This document shows, piece after piece, positions 54,934 through 63,837 of a DNA stretch of 64,000 nucleotides. The stretch is from Deinococcus gobiensis I-0 (GTDB lineage: Bacteria; Deinococcota; Deinococci; Deinococcales; Deinococcaceae), in the NCBI RefSeq assembly GCF_000252445.1, contig NC_017771.1:167601-231600 (forward strand), read 5' to 3'. Under the pieces are notes generated by a model that was not told the origin of the DNA, made no database searches, and saw only the letters and a list, made by a program, of their open reading frames with translations. A program made the translations under genes and the position numbers. Every line of letters begins with the position of its first letter. The stretch's first letter is position 1.

Positions 54934-56994
54934 ATGCCACTGCTGATCGTCGAATCCCCCAAGAAGGCCAAGCAGATCGCCTCTTACCTCGGCCGCGACT
55001 GGACCGTCAAGGCCTGCTTCGGCCACGTGCGCGACCTGCCCGCCACCAAAGCGGACATCCCTGAGAAGTACCGCGACCAGGCCTGGGCCCGCCTCGGCAT
55101 CAATGTCGACGCCGGGTACGCCCCCCTCTACGTCTCCCGCGCCAGAACCGGGGTCCTCACCGACCTGCGTGCCGCCACCAAGGCCGCTGGGGGAGACGTC
55201 TACCTTGCGTCCGACCCCGACCGGGAAGGGGAGAGCATCGCCTGGCACCTCAGCGTCGTCCTCGGCCTCAAGGACGCCCGCCGGGTCACGTACCAGGAAG
55301 TCACCAAGACCGCCATCCAGAAGGCCCTCCAGAACCCCCGCCCCATCAACCTCGCGCTCGTGGCCGCCCAGGAAAGCCGACGCATCCTCGACCGCCTCGC
55401 GGGCTACGGGGTCTCTCCACTCCTCTGGGATGCCATCGGTGGTCCGCAGTCCGCAGGCCGGGTCCAGTCGGCCGCCCTGATGCTGCTGGCCCAGCGCGAA
55501 CAGTCCCGCCTGAGTTTCATTCCCTCGGCCTACTGGCGCGTCACCGCGAGCGTGGGCACCACCCCGACCTTCCAGGCGAGCGTGCAGGCCATCCGGGGCC
55601 TCCCGCTGGCGACAGCGGCCAGTTTCACCGCCCAGGGACAGCTCAAGGAAGGGATCGAGGTCGCGCAGCTCGATGCCCAGAAAGCCGAAGGCCTGCGCGC
55701 CTACCTGGAAGGGCGGGACGCCGAAATCACGAACATCGAGGTGAGCCCCATCACCCGGCGGCCGCCACCCCCCTTCACGACGTCGAGCCTGCAACAGGCG
55801 GCCGGAGCCCGGCTGCACCTGGGCGTCGAGACCGTGACCCGCGCGGCCCAGTCGCTCTACGAGCAGGGCCTGATCACCTACATCCGCACCGACAGTCCTG
55901 CCCTCTCCGACGAGGCCTTGCAACTCGCCCGCGCGGCCGTCGCTGAGCGCTTTGGAGAAGCTGCCCTGCCCCCGAGCCCCCGGCAGTACGCCACCCGCAA
56001 CGCGAATGCTCAGGAGGCGCACGAGGCCATCCGCCCCGCCGGGGCTTTCCTCGCCCCGGAAGCCACGGGGTTGAACGGCGACGAACTTGCCCTCTACACC
56101 CTGATCTACACCCGCACGGTCGCCAGTCAGATGCAGGATGCCCTGGGCGAGAAGACGACCATCACCCTTCAGGCGGGCGTGGTGACGTTGGGCGCGACGG
56201 GTACCCGCCTGACCCAGCGTGGGTTCACGGCCCTCTACGACGATGATCAGAAGGACGAGGACGATCAGGCCCTCCCCGCCCTGACGACCGGGCAGCGCGC
56301 CCCCCTGAGCAAGGTCAAGGCCGAGGAGAAGAAGAGCAGCGCCCCGGCCCGCTTCAGCGAGGGCAGCTTCGTGCAGCTCATGGAGAAAGCAGGGATCGGC
56401 CGCCCGAGCACCTATGCCAGCACCCTGAAGACCCTGCTGGGCCGCAACTACGTGGCGATCCGGGCACGCAAGCTCCACGTGACGCCCCTGGGCCTGTGTG
56501 TGGCCCTGTACCTCCTGCAGCAGCTGCCGCAGCTCGTCGATGCCCGCTTCACCGCCCAGATGGAGCAGGATCTCGATGCCATCGCGAACGGGGAACTGAA
56601 GCGTCTGGACTATCTCGACCGCGTCTGGCGGGATGCCCTGAAGCCCGCCATCGCGGGTGCCCAGCGCACTTCGCCCCGCATCAAGGTCCCCGGCCGCGAG
56701 GCCGTCTTCGAGGTCCGGGACGGCCAGGTCACCCTGCGAACAGCGGACGGGGCCGCCCTGCTGCCAGCCGAGCTGCTGCCCGAGGATCTCGACGAGCGCA
56801 GCATCCCCGCTCTCCTTGCCGGCACCTGGAAGCCGAGCCTCAAGAGCACGCGCCGGACCGATGGGGAAACCGCTCCGTCAGCCGCGCCTGCAGCCAAGCG
56901 CAAGAGCAGCACAACGCCCCGGAAGAAGCGTGACAGCACCGCCAGCCCCCGGAAGAAGACCAGTACCTCGGGCACCTCCAGGCGGAAGGCCTGA
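54934..56994 (+). CDS. topA: DNA topoisomerase I, type IA
   Basis: A 686-residue enzyme that relaxes negative supercoils. The Toprim domain starts with PLLIVESPKKAKQIASYLG, and the metal-binding acidic triad lies around SDPDREGE (Asp94, Asp96). The catalytic Tyr316 is in GLITYIRTDSP. The FTTSSLQQAA and IGRPSTYASTL blocks are present. There is no C-terminal zinc ribbon, only a Lys/Ser/Thr-rich tail (KRKSSTTPRKKRDS), so it is shorter than chromosomal TopA. A plasmid copy may help replication or transfer. Confidence 0.93.
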   Translation: MPLLIVESPKKAKQIASYLGRDWTVKACFGHVRDLPATKADIPEKYRDQAWARLGINVDAGYAPLYVSRARTGVLTDLRAATKAAGGDVYLASDPDREGESIAWHLSVVLGLKDARRVTYQEVTKTAIQKALQNPRPINLALVAAQESRRILDRLAGYGVSPLLWDAIGGPQSAGRVQSAALMLLAQREQSRLSFIPSAYWRVTASVGTTPTFQASVQAIRGLPLATAASFTAQGQLKEGIEVAQLDAQKAEGLRAYLEGRDAEITNIEVSPITRRPPPPFTTSSLQQAAGARLHLGVETVTRAAQSLYEQGLITYIRTDSPALSDEALQLARAAVAERFGEAALPPSPRQYATRNANAQEAHEAIRPAGAFLAPEATGLNGDELALYTLIYTRTVASQMQDALGEKTTITLQAGVVTLGATGTRLTQRGFTALYDDDQKDEDDQALPALTTGQRAPLSKVKAEEKKSSAPARFSEGSFVQLMEKAGIGRPSTYASTLKTLLGRNYVAIRARKLHVTPLGLCVALYLLQQLPQLVDARFTAQMEQDLDAIANGELKRLDYLDRVWRDALKPAIAGAQRTSPRIKVPGREAVFEVRDGQVTLRTADGAALLPAELLPEDLDERSIPALLAGTWKPSLKSTRRTDGETAPSAAPAAKRKSSTTPRKKRDSTASPRKKTSTSGTSRRKA

Positions 56995-57003
56995 TGCGCT
57001 TCT

Positions 57004-57034
57004 CCCTCACCCCTGACGGGGTAGGAGCCCCCTC
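57004..57034 (+). promoter_or_regulatory. Stem-loop before the UvrD-like helicase
   Basis: CCCTC (57004-57008), then ACCCC, a TGAC loop (57014-57017) and GGGGT, then AGGAG and the ATG at 57035. It has the same architecture as the hairpins at 18191, 50546 and 52344. Confidence 0.6.
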
Positions 57035-58723
57035 ATGAGCCTCTTCGAGAACATCGACAACGCCCGTTCGCGGGCCGCCCGCACCAAGAAGAGCAAGCCC
57101 CTCCCTGAACCCGACACGTACCAGCGCGTCATCCGGGACGACTTCCGAGCCGGCCTCCGCGCCATGTGCGTGGACGCCGCGCCCGGCAGCGGCAAGACCA
57201 CCCTCCTCCAGATGCTCGCGGAGATCATCCTCCAGGACGAGCTGCTGCCCGAGGGCGAGAAGGCCGTGTTCCTGGCCTTCAACACGAAGATCGTCAAAGC
57301 CCTGAAAAAGGTGCTGCCGGACATCTTCGACATCCGGACGGTCAACAGCCTGGGCTACCTGATCTGCCGGGAGAACATCGAAGGCCTGCAATTCGAGCCG
57401 AAGAAGTACGAGGACCTCATCCGGCGGATCGTGGACGATCTGAAGATCCCCTCACCCGCCAAACGCCGGGACCTCCTCGAGCGCCTCACCGCCTGCACCG
57501 AGCTGCATGTCGGTCACAACCTGGGCCTGAACATTCCCCAAGATGACTGGGTCGAGGTCATGATCGGCGTGGACGCCCCAGTCCTGGGGGCCGAGGAAGC
57601 GCTCTACCAACTTACGCTGCGCGTGCTCCGTCAGGGGCTGAAGATGCTCCAGGACGAGAAGATCGTGAGCTTCCTCGACCAGACCCTCGCCCCAAGTGTC
57701 TTCGGCTGGCGGCTCGCCCAGCCCTACCGCTACCTGCTGGTGGACGAGTTGCAGGATCTCGACCGGGCCAGCCTGAACCTCCTGCAGGCCGCCACTACAC
57801 CGGAGAGCCGCATCGTGGGCGTGGGGGACCAGCGCCAGTCGCTGTACTCGTTCAAGGGCGCCGACGCCAATGCCATCGACCACTTCGCCGAGCTGTTCGG
57901 GGCCGAGCGCCGGCCCCTGTCCATCTGCTACCGCTGCCCCGCCAACCACGTCGCCTTTGCCGCACCCTACACCGACAACATTGAACCCGCCCCCCAGGCA
58001 ATGGACGGCGTGTTGGAGGACATCGAGCACAACGACCTGCTGCGCCGCGCCCAGATCGGGGATCTGATCCTCTGCCGGGAGAACGCCCCCCTCGTGACCG
58101 TCTGCTATGACCTGGTGCGCCAGGGCACTCCCGCGCTCATTCAAGGCCGGGACCTCTCCAGGACGCTGGTCGCCTTCGCCCGGGACGCCGCGACCTGGGA
58201 CGGTCAGAAGGTCGACCGGACGAAAGCCAGTGATGGCCTGGCCCTGGTAGAGATGTTCGAGAAGATCAACGCCTACGGGGAATCCCTCTACACGAAGATG
58301 CTGCGCCGGGCCGAGCGGGACGGGCGGCCGGCCGACATGCAGCTCGCCGGCCTTGCCGACAAGATCTCGGTGCTCAGCCTGGTGCTCGAGCAGGGCGGCG
58401 CACAGACTCTTGGGGAGCTGATCGACGACATTCGCCGCCTGTTCCGGGGCAAGCCTGAGGAGAGCGTGGTCCTGGCCACCATCCACGGGGCCAAGGGGCT
58501 GGAGGCGGATCACATCTACATCGTGGCGCCAGAGTTGCTGCCGCATCCGCGGGCCAAGACCGTGCAGGCGCAGGAAGCCGAGCGCTGCGTGATGCTCGTG
58601 GCCTTCACGCGGGCCCGCAAGAGTCTGCGGATCGTGCGGCCGCAGGATGGCGAGGACCCCGGCAGCCTCATTCCAGAAGCTCTGGTGCGCCACGAGGAGC
58701 CGGTCACGGCTCAGGCCAGCTGA
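57035..58723 (+). CDS. UvrD/Rep-type superfamily 1 DNA helicase
   Basis: A 562-residue helicase. Motif I is APGSGKTT, Ia AFNTKIVKALK, II VDELQD, III GVGDQRQSLYSFKGADA, IV YRCPANH, V LATIHGAKGLEADHIYI and VI LVAFTRARKSLRI. It is shorter than UvrD (about 720), with reduced 1B/2B domains. It is preceded by topA, so the two may work together in plasmid replication or repair. A backbone hairpin lies at its start. Confidence 0.88.
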   Translation: MSLFENIDNARSRAARTKKSKPLPEPDTYQRVIRDDFRAGLRAMCVDAAPGSGKTTLLQMLAEIILQDELLPEGEKAVFLAFNTKIVKALKKVLPDIFDIRTVNSLGYLICRENIEGLQFEPKKYEDLIRRIVDDLKIPSPAKRRDLLERLTACTELHVGHNLGLNIPQDDWVEVMIGVDAPVLGAEEALYQLTLRVLRQGLKMLQDEKIVSFLDQTLAPSVFGWRLAQPYRYLLVDELQDLDRASLNLLQAATTPESRIVGVGDQRQSLYSFKGADANAIDHFAELFGAERRPLSICYRCPANHVAFAAPYTDNIEPAPQAMDGVLEDIEHNDLLRRAQIGDLILCRENAPLVTVCYDLVRQGTPALIQGRDLSRTLVAFARDAATWDGQKVDRTKASDGLALVEMFEKINAYGESLYTKMLRRAERDGRPADMQLAGLADKISVLSLVLEQGGAQTLGELIDDIRRLFRGKPEESVVLATIHGAKGLEADHIYIVAPELLPHPRAKTVQAQEAERCVMLVAFTRARKSLRIVRPQDGEDPGSLIPEALVRHEEPVTAQAS

Positions 58724-58798
58724 GCTCAAGCTGACCTTCCCCGCCGCGCTGCGGACGGGAGACGCGCGGGCAACACCTCACTCTGGAGAGCCGTCACC

Positions 58799-59101
58799 AT
58801 GCAGATGACCCAACCGATCACCCCGGAGATGCCCGACCGTGTCACAGAAGCGCTGCGCCTCCTGATCACCTGTTGCCGGGAGGCGGGCGGCCCCCGGGTG
58901 GAGACCCTTCGCCAACTCGACCGGAGCCACAGGGGCATTCTGGTCCTCCCACCAGAATTCAATACCCACGTCGACCACAAGCGCCTCTCTGAGCAGGAGT
59001 TGGTGGGGATCATCTACCGGACCTTCAAACGGGCTGAGCGCCTGGCCGAATCCGAAGCGAAGTACCTGCTGGGCTCATCCGACCGAGGGGCCCGTGCTTG
59101 A
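58799..59101 (+). CDS. Small protein of unknown function
   Basis: A 100-residue, mostly helical protein (DRVTEALRLLITCCREAGGPRVETLRQLDRSHRG, then DHKRLSEQELVGIIYRTFKRAERLAESEAKYLLG). ATG 58799, with a ribosome site ending in GGAGAG. No family recognised. It follows the helicase gene by 75 bases. Confidence 0.55.
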   Translation: MQMTQPITPEMPDRVTEALRLLITCCREAGGPRVETLRQLDRSHRGILVLPPEFNTHVDHKRLSEQELVGIIYRTFKRAERLAESEAKYLLGSSDRGARA

Positions 59102-59178
59102 CCTCAGCACCAGGGGGCTCTGGATGGGAGTGATCGACAGATCGTGGTTCGCCCCGTCCAGACCTGACCCGCAAAGCC

Positions 59179-59241
59179 ATGGACCACACCCTGCGGCTTC
59201 CCTTCGCTGCCGAGGCCTCGGAGGACCAGTCCAGAACTGGC
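59179..59241 (+). pseudogene. Possible N-terminal fragment of the gene at 60540
   Basis: MDHTLRLPFAAEASEDQSR begins at 59179 and is cut at about 59242, where the MmeI remnant starts. The frame at 60540 resumes with GRLTRGWPRLRSLIEDERLWLVRWL. The two together could be one gene opened by insertion. The join is inference. Confidence 0.3.
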
Positions 59242-60510
59242 TCAGGCGAGCGTATGCCCTGCGCGTTGCAGGTTCAGCGCCAGGAGGCGCGTCAGAACCT
59301 CATCCTCACTCAACGGCCACACCCAGCCATAGGCCTCGGCGACCGCCTGATCGAGCAGGTCATGTGCGTCGGCCAGGGTGCTCAGGCCCGCTACCGGTTC
59401 CACCTTCGTTGCTCGGTACGCCGTGAGCAGGTTGTACATGTCCGTCAGGCCCAGCTTCACGCCACCCTTTCGGCCCGGCGCGTCCTTCCCGTGTAAGAAC
59501 GCTCGAGTCTGCTCCAGATATCGCGCAGCTGCCTCGACCTTCACACGCTGCTCTGGCGTCGGCTGAGGGAATGGGAACGTCTCAAACGTCGTCGTGGGCG
59601 TATACCTCGGACGATCTTCCAGGCTCGTGCCCAGGCGTGCCGCCCAAGTCACGTGAATGCCGCTATTCAGCATCCCGAACATCTCGTCCTGATCGGATGC
59701 GATCACCGTCAGGGCGTCCCCTGGTACCGCGTCTGCTGGGCACCATACGAATGCCCGGTGTTTCATGTGCCGTGGCGTCGCCAGGAAGCGCCTCAATGAA
59801 GCTGTGGCCTCCCGAAGGGCAGGAACCGTGCGTTTGTACTGCCACCACTGCTCTCGAGTGCGCTTCTCATTGTTTTTCTCTCGAACGGGTTGAACGTGCT
59901 CTATCACATACTGCATGGGTCGTCGGTACTGCGCGGCTTCTTCCAGCGTCATCTGATTGAAGTCCACAGTCCAGCGATCCTTGTGGCGCTCCGTCAAATC
60001 CTCACCACCCAGAAACACCTTCAACACGTCGCGGTTGCTCACGCCGCTGGGATTCGGCAAGTCCAGCCACTCCCGCGCCACCGTGCCCGGCAGGTCGAAC
60101 TTCCCCGCCGGCTTCACGCCCTCAAACGACAATCCCGCATTCTCCGGCAGCCGCTGGGCCTGGCGCACATCCACTCCACTGGTCAGATCCGCATTGAAGA
60201 CGCCAACCGCCTGTGTACATGTCACGCGCCCGGCAACATCGGTTTCGTCCCCTTCATGCCAATGCAGCGTGCGCGCCTGTTGTGTCCCGTCATCAAAGCC
60301 CACCACGCTCACCCGCACCGCCGCGCCGTCCTGCACCCAGGCCCGGTCCGGCCACGCCATAAAGATCCCGCCCGTCTCCTGCACGCGCTGGAGCACTTCA
60401 GCGTTCGCGCCTCCTCGGATGCTGTTCGTGGCGATCAGGCCCGCGCGCCGTGTGCGACCGGCCGCGATCTCCGCGCGCACCTTCTTGTCACCGTTCACGA
60501 TAAATGCTAC
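59242..60510 (-). pseudogene. C-terminal remnant of a MmeI-type restriction-modification enzyme
   Basis: The minus-strand frame, stop at 59242, encodes about 420 residues of the methylase and target-recognition parts of a type IIL enzyme: RRAGLIATNSIRGGANAEVLQRV, VRVSVVGFDDGTQQ, FLGGEDLTERHKDRWTVDF, RRFLATPRHMKHRAFVWCP and FETFPFPQPTP. The N-terminal nuclease, SAM motif and NPPY block are missing, and the frame becomes unlike the family near 60510. It lies inside what looks like another gene, so it is an inserted and truncated fragment. Confidence 0.8.
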
Positions 60511-60539
60511 TCGTTCATTGAAAATGCTACTGAACCTGA

Positions 60540-62183
60540 CGACCCTCTCCCACGGCAGGTGGCCGCCTGACCAGAGGCTGGCCACGACTCCGCAGCCTGA
60601 TCGAGGACGAGAGGCTGTGGCTGGTCCGCTGGCTCGGCCCTCTGCGCCGCAACCCTGACGTCGAAGGACAGCTCTCCATCAAGGTCATCGTCGCTGCCCA
60701 CGCCGGTGAGTCTCCCCGGCCCTTCCATCGGCACTTCCAGGCGCGGTGGCTGACGGACTTCCAGGTGGTCGAGTTCGGAATCGGAGACCTGCCGACGCTC
60801 ACCACCACACGCTTCTTCAACAAGGGGAGGCCCGCGAAGCCCGACGCAGCGCTCCAGCAGCTCGAGGCGACGTTGGACTTCTCCACGCAGACGCCGCTGC
60901 GCCTGAAGGACAGAGCTCCAGTTGCAGGCGACTACCCACTGCCACGTCACGAGATCTCCGGTGCCCACCACTGGGGCCTCATCCGTGAGTGCGCCTGCAT
61001 GTTCGTGGCCCACCAGGGCGATCCCTACGGCGTGATCTTCCCGGCGATGGAGATCATGCGCTGGGCCTTCGGCTCCTCCTCGGGCCTGCTCCAGGCGATC
61101 ACCTCGGGCCAGATCCGTGAACTGCTGGAGGAGTCGAGAACGGCCACCTCGCAGCAGGGCGACACCCTCTTCGTCCACGTGCCGGCAGCACTCGAGGAGC
61201 AGGACGCGGCCACCCTCGCCTGGCTGATGACCGATGACTTCGCGCGCGATACGGCCTTCCATGTCCAGCCCAGCATCGCTGCGACCACCACCGGCTCCCA
61301 CGCCTACCCTTCCCTGCGGCTGCCCTACCAGGGCGAGAAGGGGGTGCGCCTCCTCGGCCGCTGGATCACCGGCACCGACGGGGTGGAGCGCTTCCTGGTC
61401 CACCGCATCGTCAGGATCGACTTCACCCCGGCGTTCCAGCTCGGCAGAGCGGTGGGGCGGCCAGGGGGTGAACTGGAACCCGGCGGCATCCGTCATGGCC
61501 GCCTCCCGGTCGCCGCCGCTGGAGAGTCTGAATTGAGATCCGATACCGAGCCGGGGCACGGGGCAGCACGTGCACGGCTCCCCGCGCTCCCCTCGCAGTT
61601 CAGCGCCCTGAAGCCGGTGTCCGTCCCCGTGGGCGCGCCTGCAGCCGCTGCGACAGCCCAGGGGACGGCCGTCACCCCGCCTGCCCCCTGGGGCGAGTTC
61701 TCCACCAGCCCTGGCTTCAACCTCACCTCACGTGCCGGGCGTGCCACAGCTTCCATTCCGACGGAGGAACGGGCCAGGCCGATCAGCGCCGACTTCAGCA
61801 CCCTCCGCAAGGTCGCTGCCCTCCTTGGGGGCGAGGGTTTCCAGGTCGCCGAGCGTGGGCTCTCAGGAGCCAACCCTGCCCAGTTCCCAGGCACCACCCG
61901 CCAGTGCCTGATCATCGAGGTCCGACGGGGGCAGCGCCACGCCTACCTCCTGGAGCGCGAGCGAGACAGGGACGAGTACGGGCCACTGATCGTCGCTCGC
62001 CTGCACGGAGGTGCTCGCGCCACCGACGCCGACCTGCTGGCCGTCCTCTCCGCAAGGCAGGCGAGACGGCGCTGGCCGGGCAGCACTGGAGCATGGACGC
62101 TGGAACGCGTGAACCACAGCTACACCACCGTGGAGCGCTTCCGAGATGCGATCCGGCAGACGATCGAGCCCGGAACCCGGTAG
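60540..62183 (+). CDS. Large protein of unknown function, possibly 5'-truncated
   Basis: The frame is open from 60540 and has a GTG at 60765, but conserved-looking sequence (SLIEDERLWLVRWLGPLRRN, then LSIKVIVAAHAGESPRPFHRHFQARWL) starts before that GTG, so the true start is probably lost or upstream of the MmeI remnant. The protein shows HHWGLIRECACMFVAHQGDP, VIFPAMEIMRWAFGSSSGLLQAI and a charged C-terminal domain (RQCLIIEVRRGQRHAYLLERERDRD). The family is unrecognised. It may belong to a defence or transposition module with the next gene. Confidence 0.55.
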   Translation, partial: RPSPTAGGRLTRGWPRLRSLIEDERLWLVRWLGPLRRNPDVEGQLSIKVIVAAHAGESPRPFHRHFQARWLTDFQVVEFGIGDLPTLTTTRFFNKGRPAKPDAALQQLEATLDFSTQTPLRLKDRAPVAGDYPLPRHEISGAHHWGLIRECACMFVAHQGDPYGVIFPAMEIMRWAFGSSSGLLQAITSGQIRELLEESRTATSQQGDTLFVHVPAALEEQDAATLAWLMTDDFARDTAFHVQPSIAATTTGSHAYPSLRLPYQGEKGVRLLGRWITGTDGVERFLVHRIVRIDFTPAFQLGRAVGRPGGELEPGGIRHGRLPVAAAGESELRSDTEPGHGAARARLPALPSQFSALKPVSVPVGAPAAAATAQGTAVTPPAPWGEFSTSPGFNLTSRAGRATASIPTEERARPISADFSTLRKVAALLGGEGFQVAERGLSGANPAQFPGTTRQCLIIEVRRGQRHAYLLERERDRDEYGPLIVARLHGGARATDADLLAVLSARQARRRWPGSTGAWTLERVNHSYTTVERFRDAIRQTIEPGTR

Positions 62184-62326
62184 GCTGAGCCGATGGAGAG
62201 GCCGCCAGGTGGTCAGTGGCCGATGTTGCCCAGCACCCCGGCGAGGGTTCTGTTCAGAACATCGTCTCACCAGCCATATCCGTCTCACACGAAGATCAGA
62301 ACGGCTAAGATGGACGGACTACTCGA

Positions 62327-63391
62327 ATGATGCCTGCTCGCAAACCACAATTCCAACGGATCAGTTCTTTCACAGGCGGCTCGATCCCAGAGATCAAGAG
62401 GAAGTTTGGCATCATGCTCCGTGCCTTCGAGAACTCAACTCTGCCTCACCACGCTGCCTTCAACGCCTATCGCGACCAGGTCGACAACCCCCGCAACTAC
62501 TATGTGACCCGCTTCGCAAGCGGCTTCCCCAGCGGTGGAAAACGGCCGTCGACCATCGGCAACCTCCCGAAGGAGGCAAGGTTCGACTGCGGCCTCACCT
62601 ACCATCTCAGGTCCACCTCCGAGTGGAACGACCTGGATCGCCATGTCGCGAAGCACTTCAGAGGCGGCCTCTACACATCACGGTCAGGTCGCGAGGAGAA
62701 CTTCAGCGTCGCCGCCTGGGAACGTCAACTCTGGCAGGACGTCTTCGACCTGTTCCTCGCCAGTTGCCTGGGCGCACTGGCTCAGTTGCTACGTGCCAGC
62801 CAGGAGGGCAAGCGAGCAGAGCTCATCAAGCTCTACAGTGAGGTCACCTCCGAGCTGAACTCCCTGCGGACGAGGACCAACGCGAACCAGCTGAATGGAG
62901 AGATGAAGTACGTGCTGGTCCCCAGGCTCTCCCTTCTCCTGCTGTCGTTCCTCCTCGAGCTCCGGGACTTCGGATCGCCACAGGCGAAGCAACTGCTTGA
63001 TGACCTCTTCAGCTGCTACCTCCACTGCCCCAAGGATCAGCTGCATCAGCTGACGCTGGCGATCGAGATCAACCCTGCCTACCTGAACACCAGACCAGCA
63101 ACTGCAGGCCGGACCATTGATCCGCACGGCCACTTCCCGCTCATCGCCATACACCTCGGCCGGACGAGCCCCTTGCCCTTCTACAGCTCGGGGGAGGCAC
63201 AGCACGAACAAGCGTTCGGCCTGCAACTGGAGCGGAACGCCTTCTCAACGGCCTACCTCAACGACAGAGGGATGCTCGGTGAGTGGCAGACGGTCAACAT
63301 GACCTCGAAAGGAAACCGTAAGGGCTTCATCAGCAAGATGAGGTTCATTGAGCTTGCGCACCTTCGCGCAGGTCTGCCATACTCACCCTAA
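62327..63391 (+). CDS. Large protein of unknown function
   Basis: A 354-residue protein (ATG 62327 or 62330). It contains an N-terminal basic region (ARKPQFQRISSFTGG), a Leu-rich helical centre (LFLASCLGALAQLLRASQ, LVPRLSLLLLSFLLELRDF) and a mixed C-terminus. No recognised domain. It lies 143 bases after the previous unknown gene on the same strand; the pair could be functionally linked. Confidence 0.55.
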   Translation: MMPARKPQFQRISSFTGGSIPEIKRKFGIMLRAFENSTLPHHAAFNAYRDQVDNPRNYYVTRFASGFPSGGKRPSTIGNLPKEARFDCGLTYHLRSTSEWNDLDRHVAKHFRGGLYTSRSGREENFSVAAWERQLWQDVFDLFLASCLGALAQLLRASQEGKRAELIKLYSEVTSELNSLRTRTNANQLNGEMKYVLVPRLSLLLLSFLLELRDFGSPQAKQLLDDLFSCYLHCPKDQLHQLTLAIEINPAYLNTRPATAGRTIDPHGHFPLIAIHLGRTSPLPFYSSGEAQHEQAFGLQLERNAFSTAYLNDRGMLGEWQTVNMTSKGNRKGFISKMRFIELAHLRAGLPYSP

Positions 63392-63454
63392 CCAGACACC
63401 AAGACTTGGTGCCTCCTGTCGTACCCCAACACGCTCATCATCGAGGATGTCCAC

Positions 63455-63727
63455 ATGACTTCGATCCAAGCACGCACCAACCGACCGGTACTTTCTATAT
63501 CTGTGCCGCCTGCCCGTTGGCCTTTCGCATTCAGCATCATCAGTCCCGATGTGTTGAGAGCGACGCAGCTTGAGAAGGACTATGCGGAGATCTGCAAGGG
63601 CCTGAACCGTGCGCTGGGCCGCGAGAACGGACGCCGCCAGCAAGCCCGCGCCGCCATCGGCGTGATCGACTTCTCCAGCTTCAAGGCCTCGGAGATCGAG
63701 GTCAATGGCTTCACATCCCTGATCTGA
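63455..63727 (+). CDS. Small protein of unknown function
   Basis: A 90-residue protein (LERENGRRQQAR-like basic segment, FSSFKASEIEVNGF end). It begins at ATG 63455, 63 bases after the previous gene. A hairpin terminator candidate follows. No family recognised. Confidence 0.5.
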   Translation: MTSIQARTNRPVLSISVPPARWPFAFSIISPDVLRATQLEKDYAEICKGLNRALGRENGRRQQARAAIGVIDFSSFKASEIEVNGFTSLI

Positions 63728-63754
63728 CCGAGCTCGAGAATGAACTGTATCCAG

Positions 63755-63790
63755 CGGCTCCCTCCGGGGAGCCGTTCGTCTTGGTTGCCC
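63755..63790 (+). terminator. Probable terminator
   Basis: CGGCTCC (63755-63761) pairs with GGAGCCG (63768-63774), followed by the T-rich TTCGTCTTGGTT. It ends the unit of three unknown genes. Confidence 0.6.
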
Positions 63791-63821
63791 CTTGAGATCC
63801 ACCCACCTCCTCCTGTACCCT

Positions 63822-63837
63822 TGTGTCAGGTGACACA
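63822..63837. promoter_or_regulatory. Palindrome over the start of the last gene
   Basis: TGTGTCA (63822-63828) and TGACACA (63831-63837) form a perfect 7-base palindrome, spacer GG, which overlaps the ATG at 63837. This is the expected place for an autorepressor operator. Confidence 0.5.
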
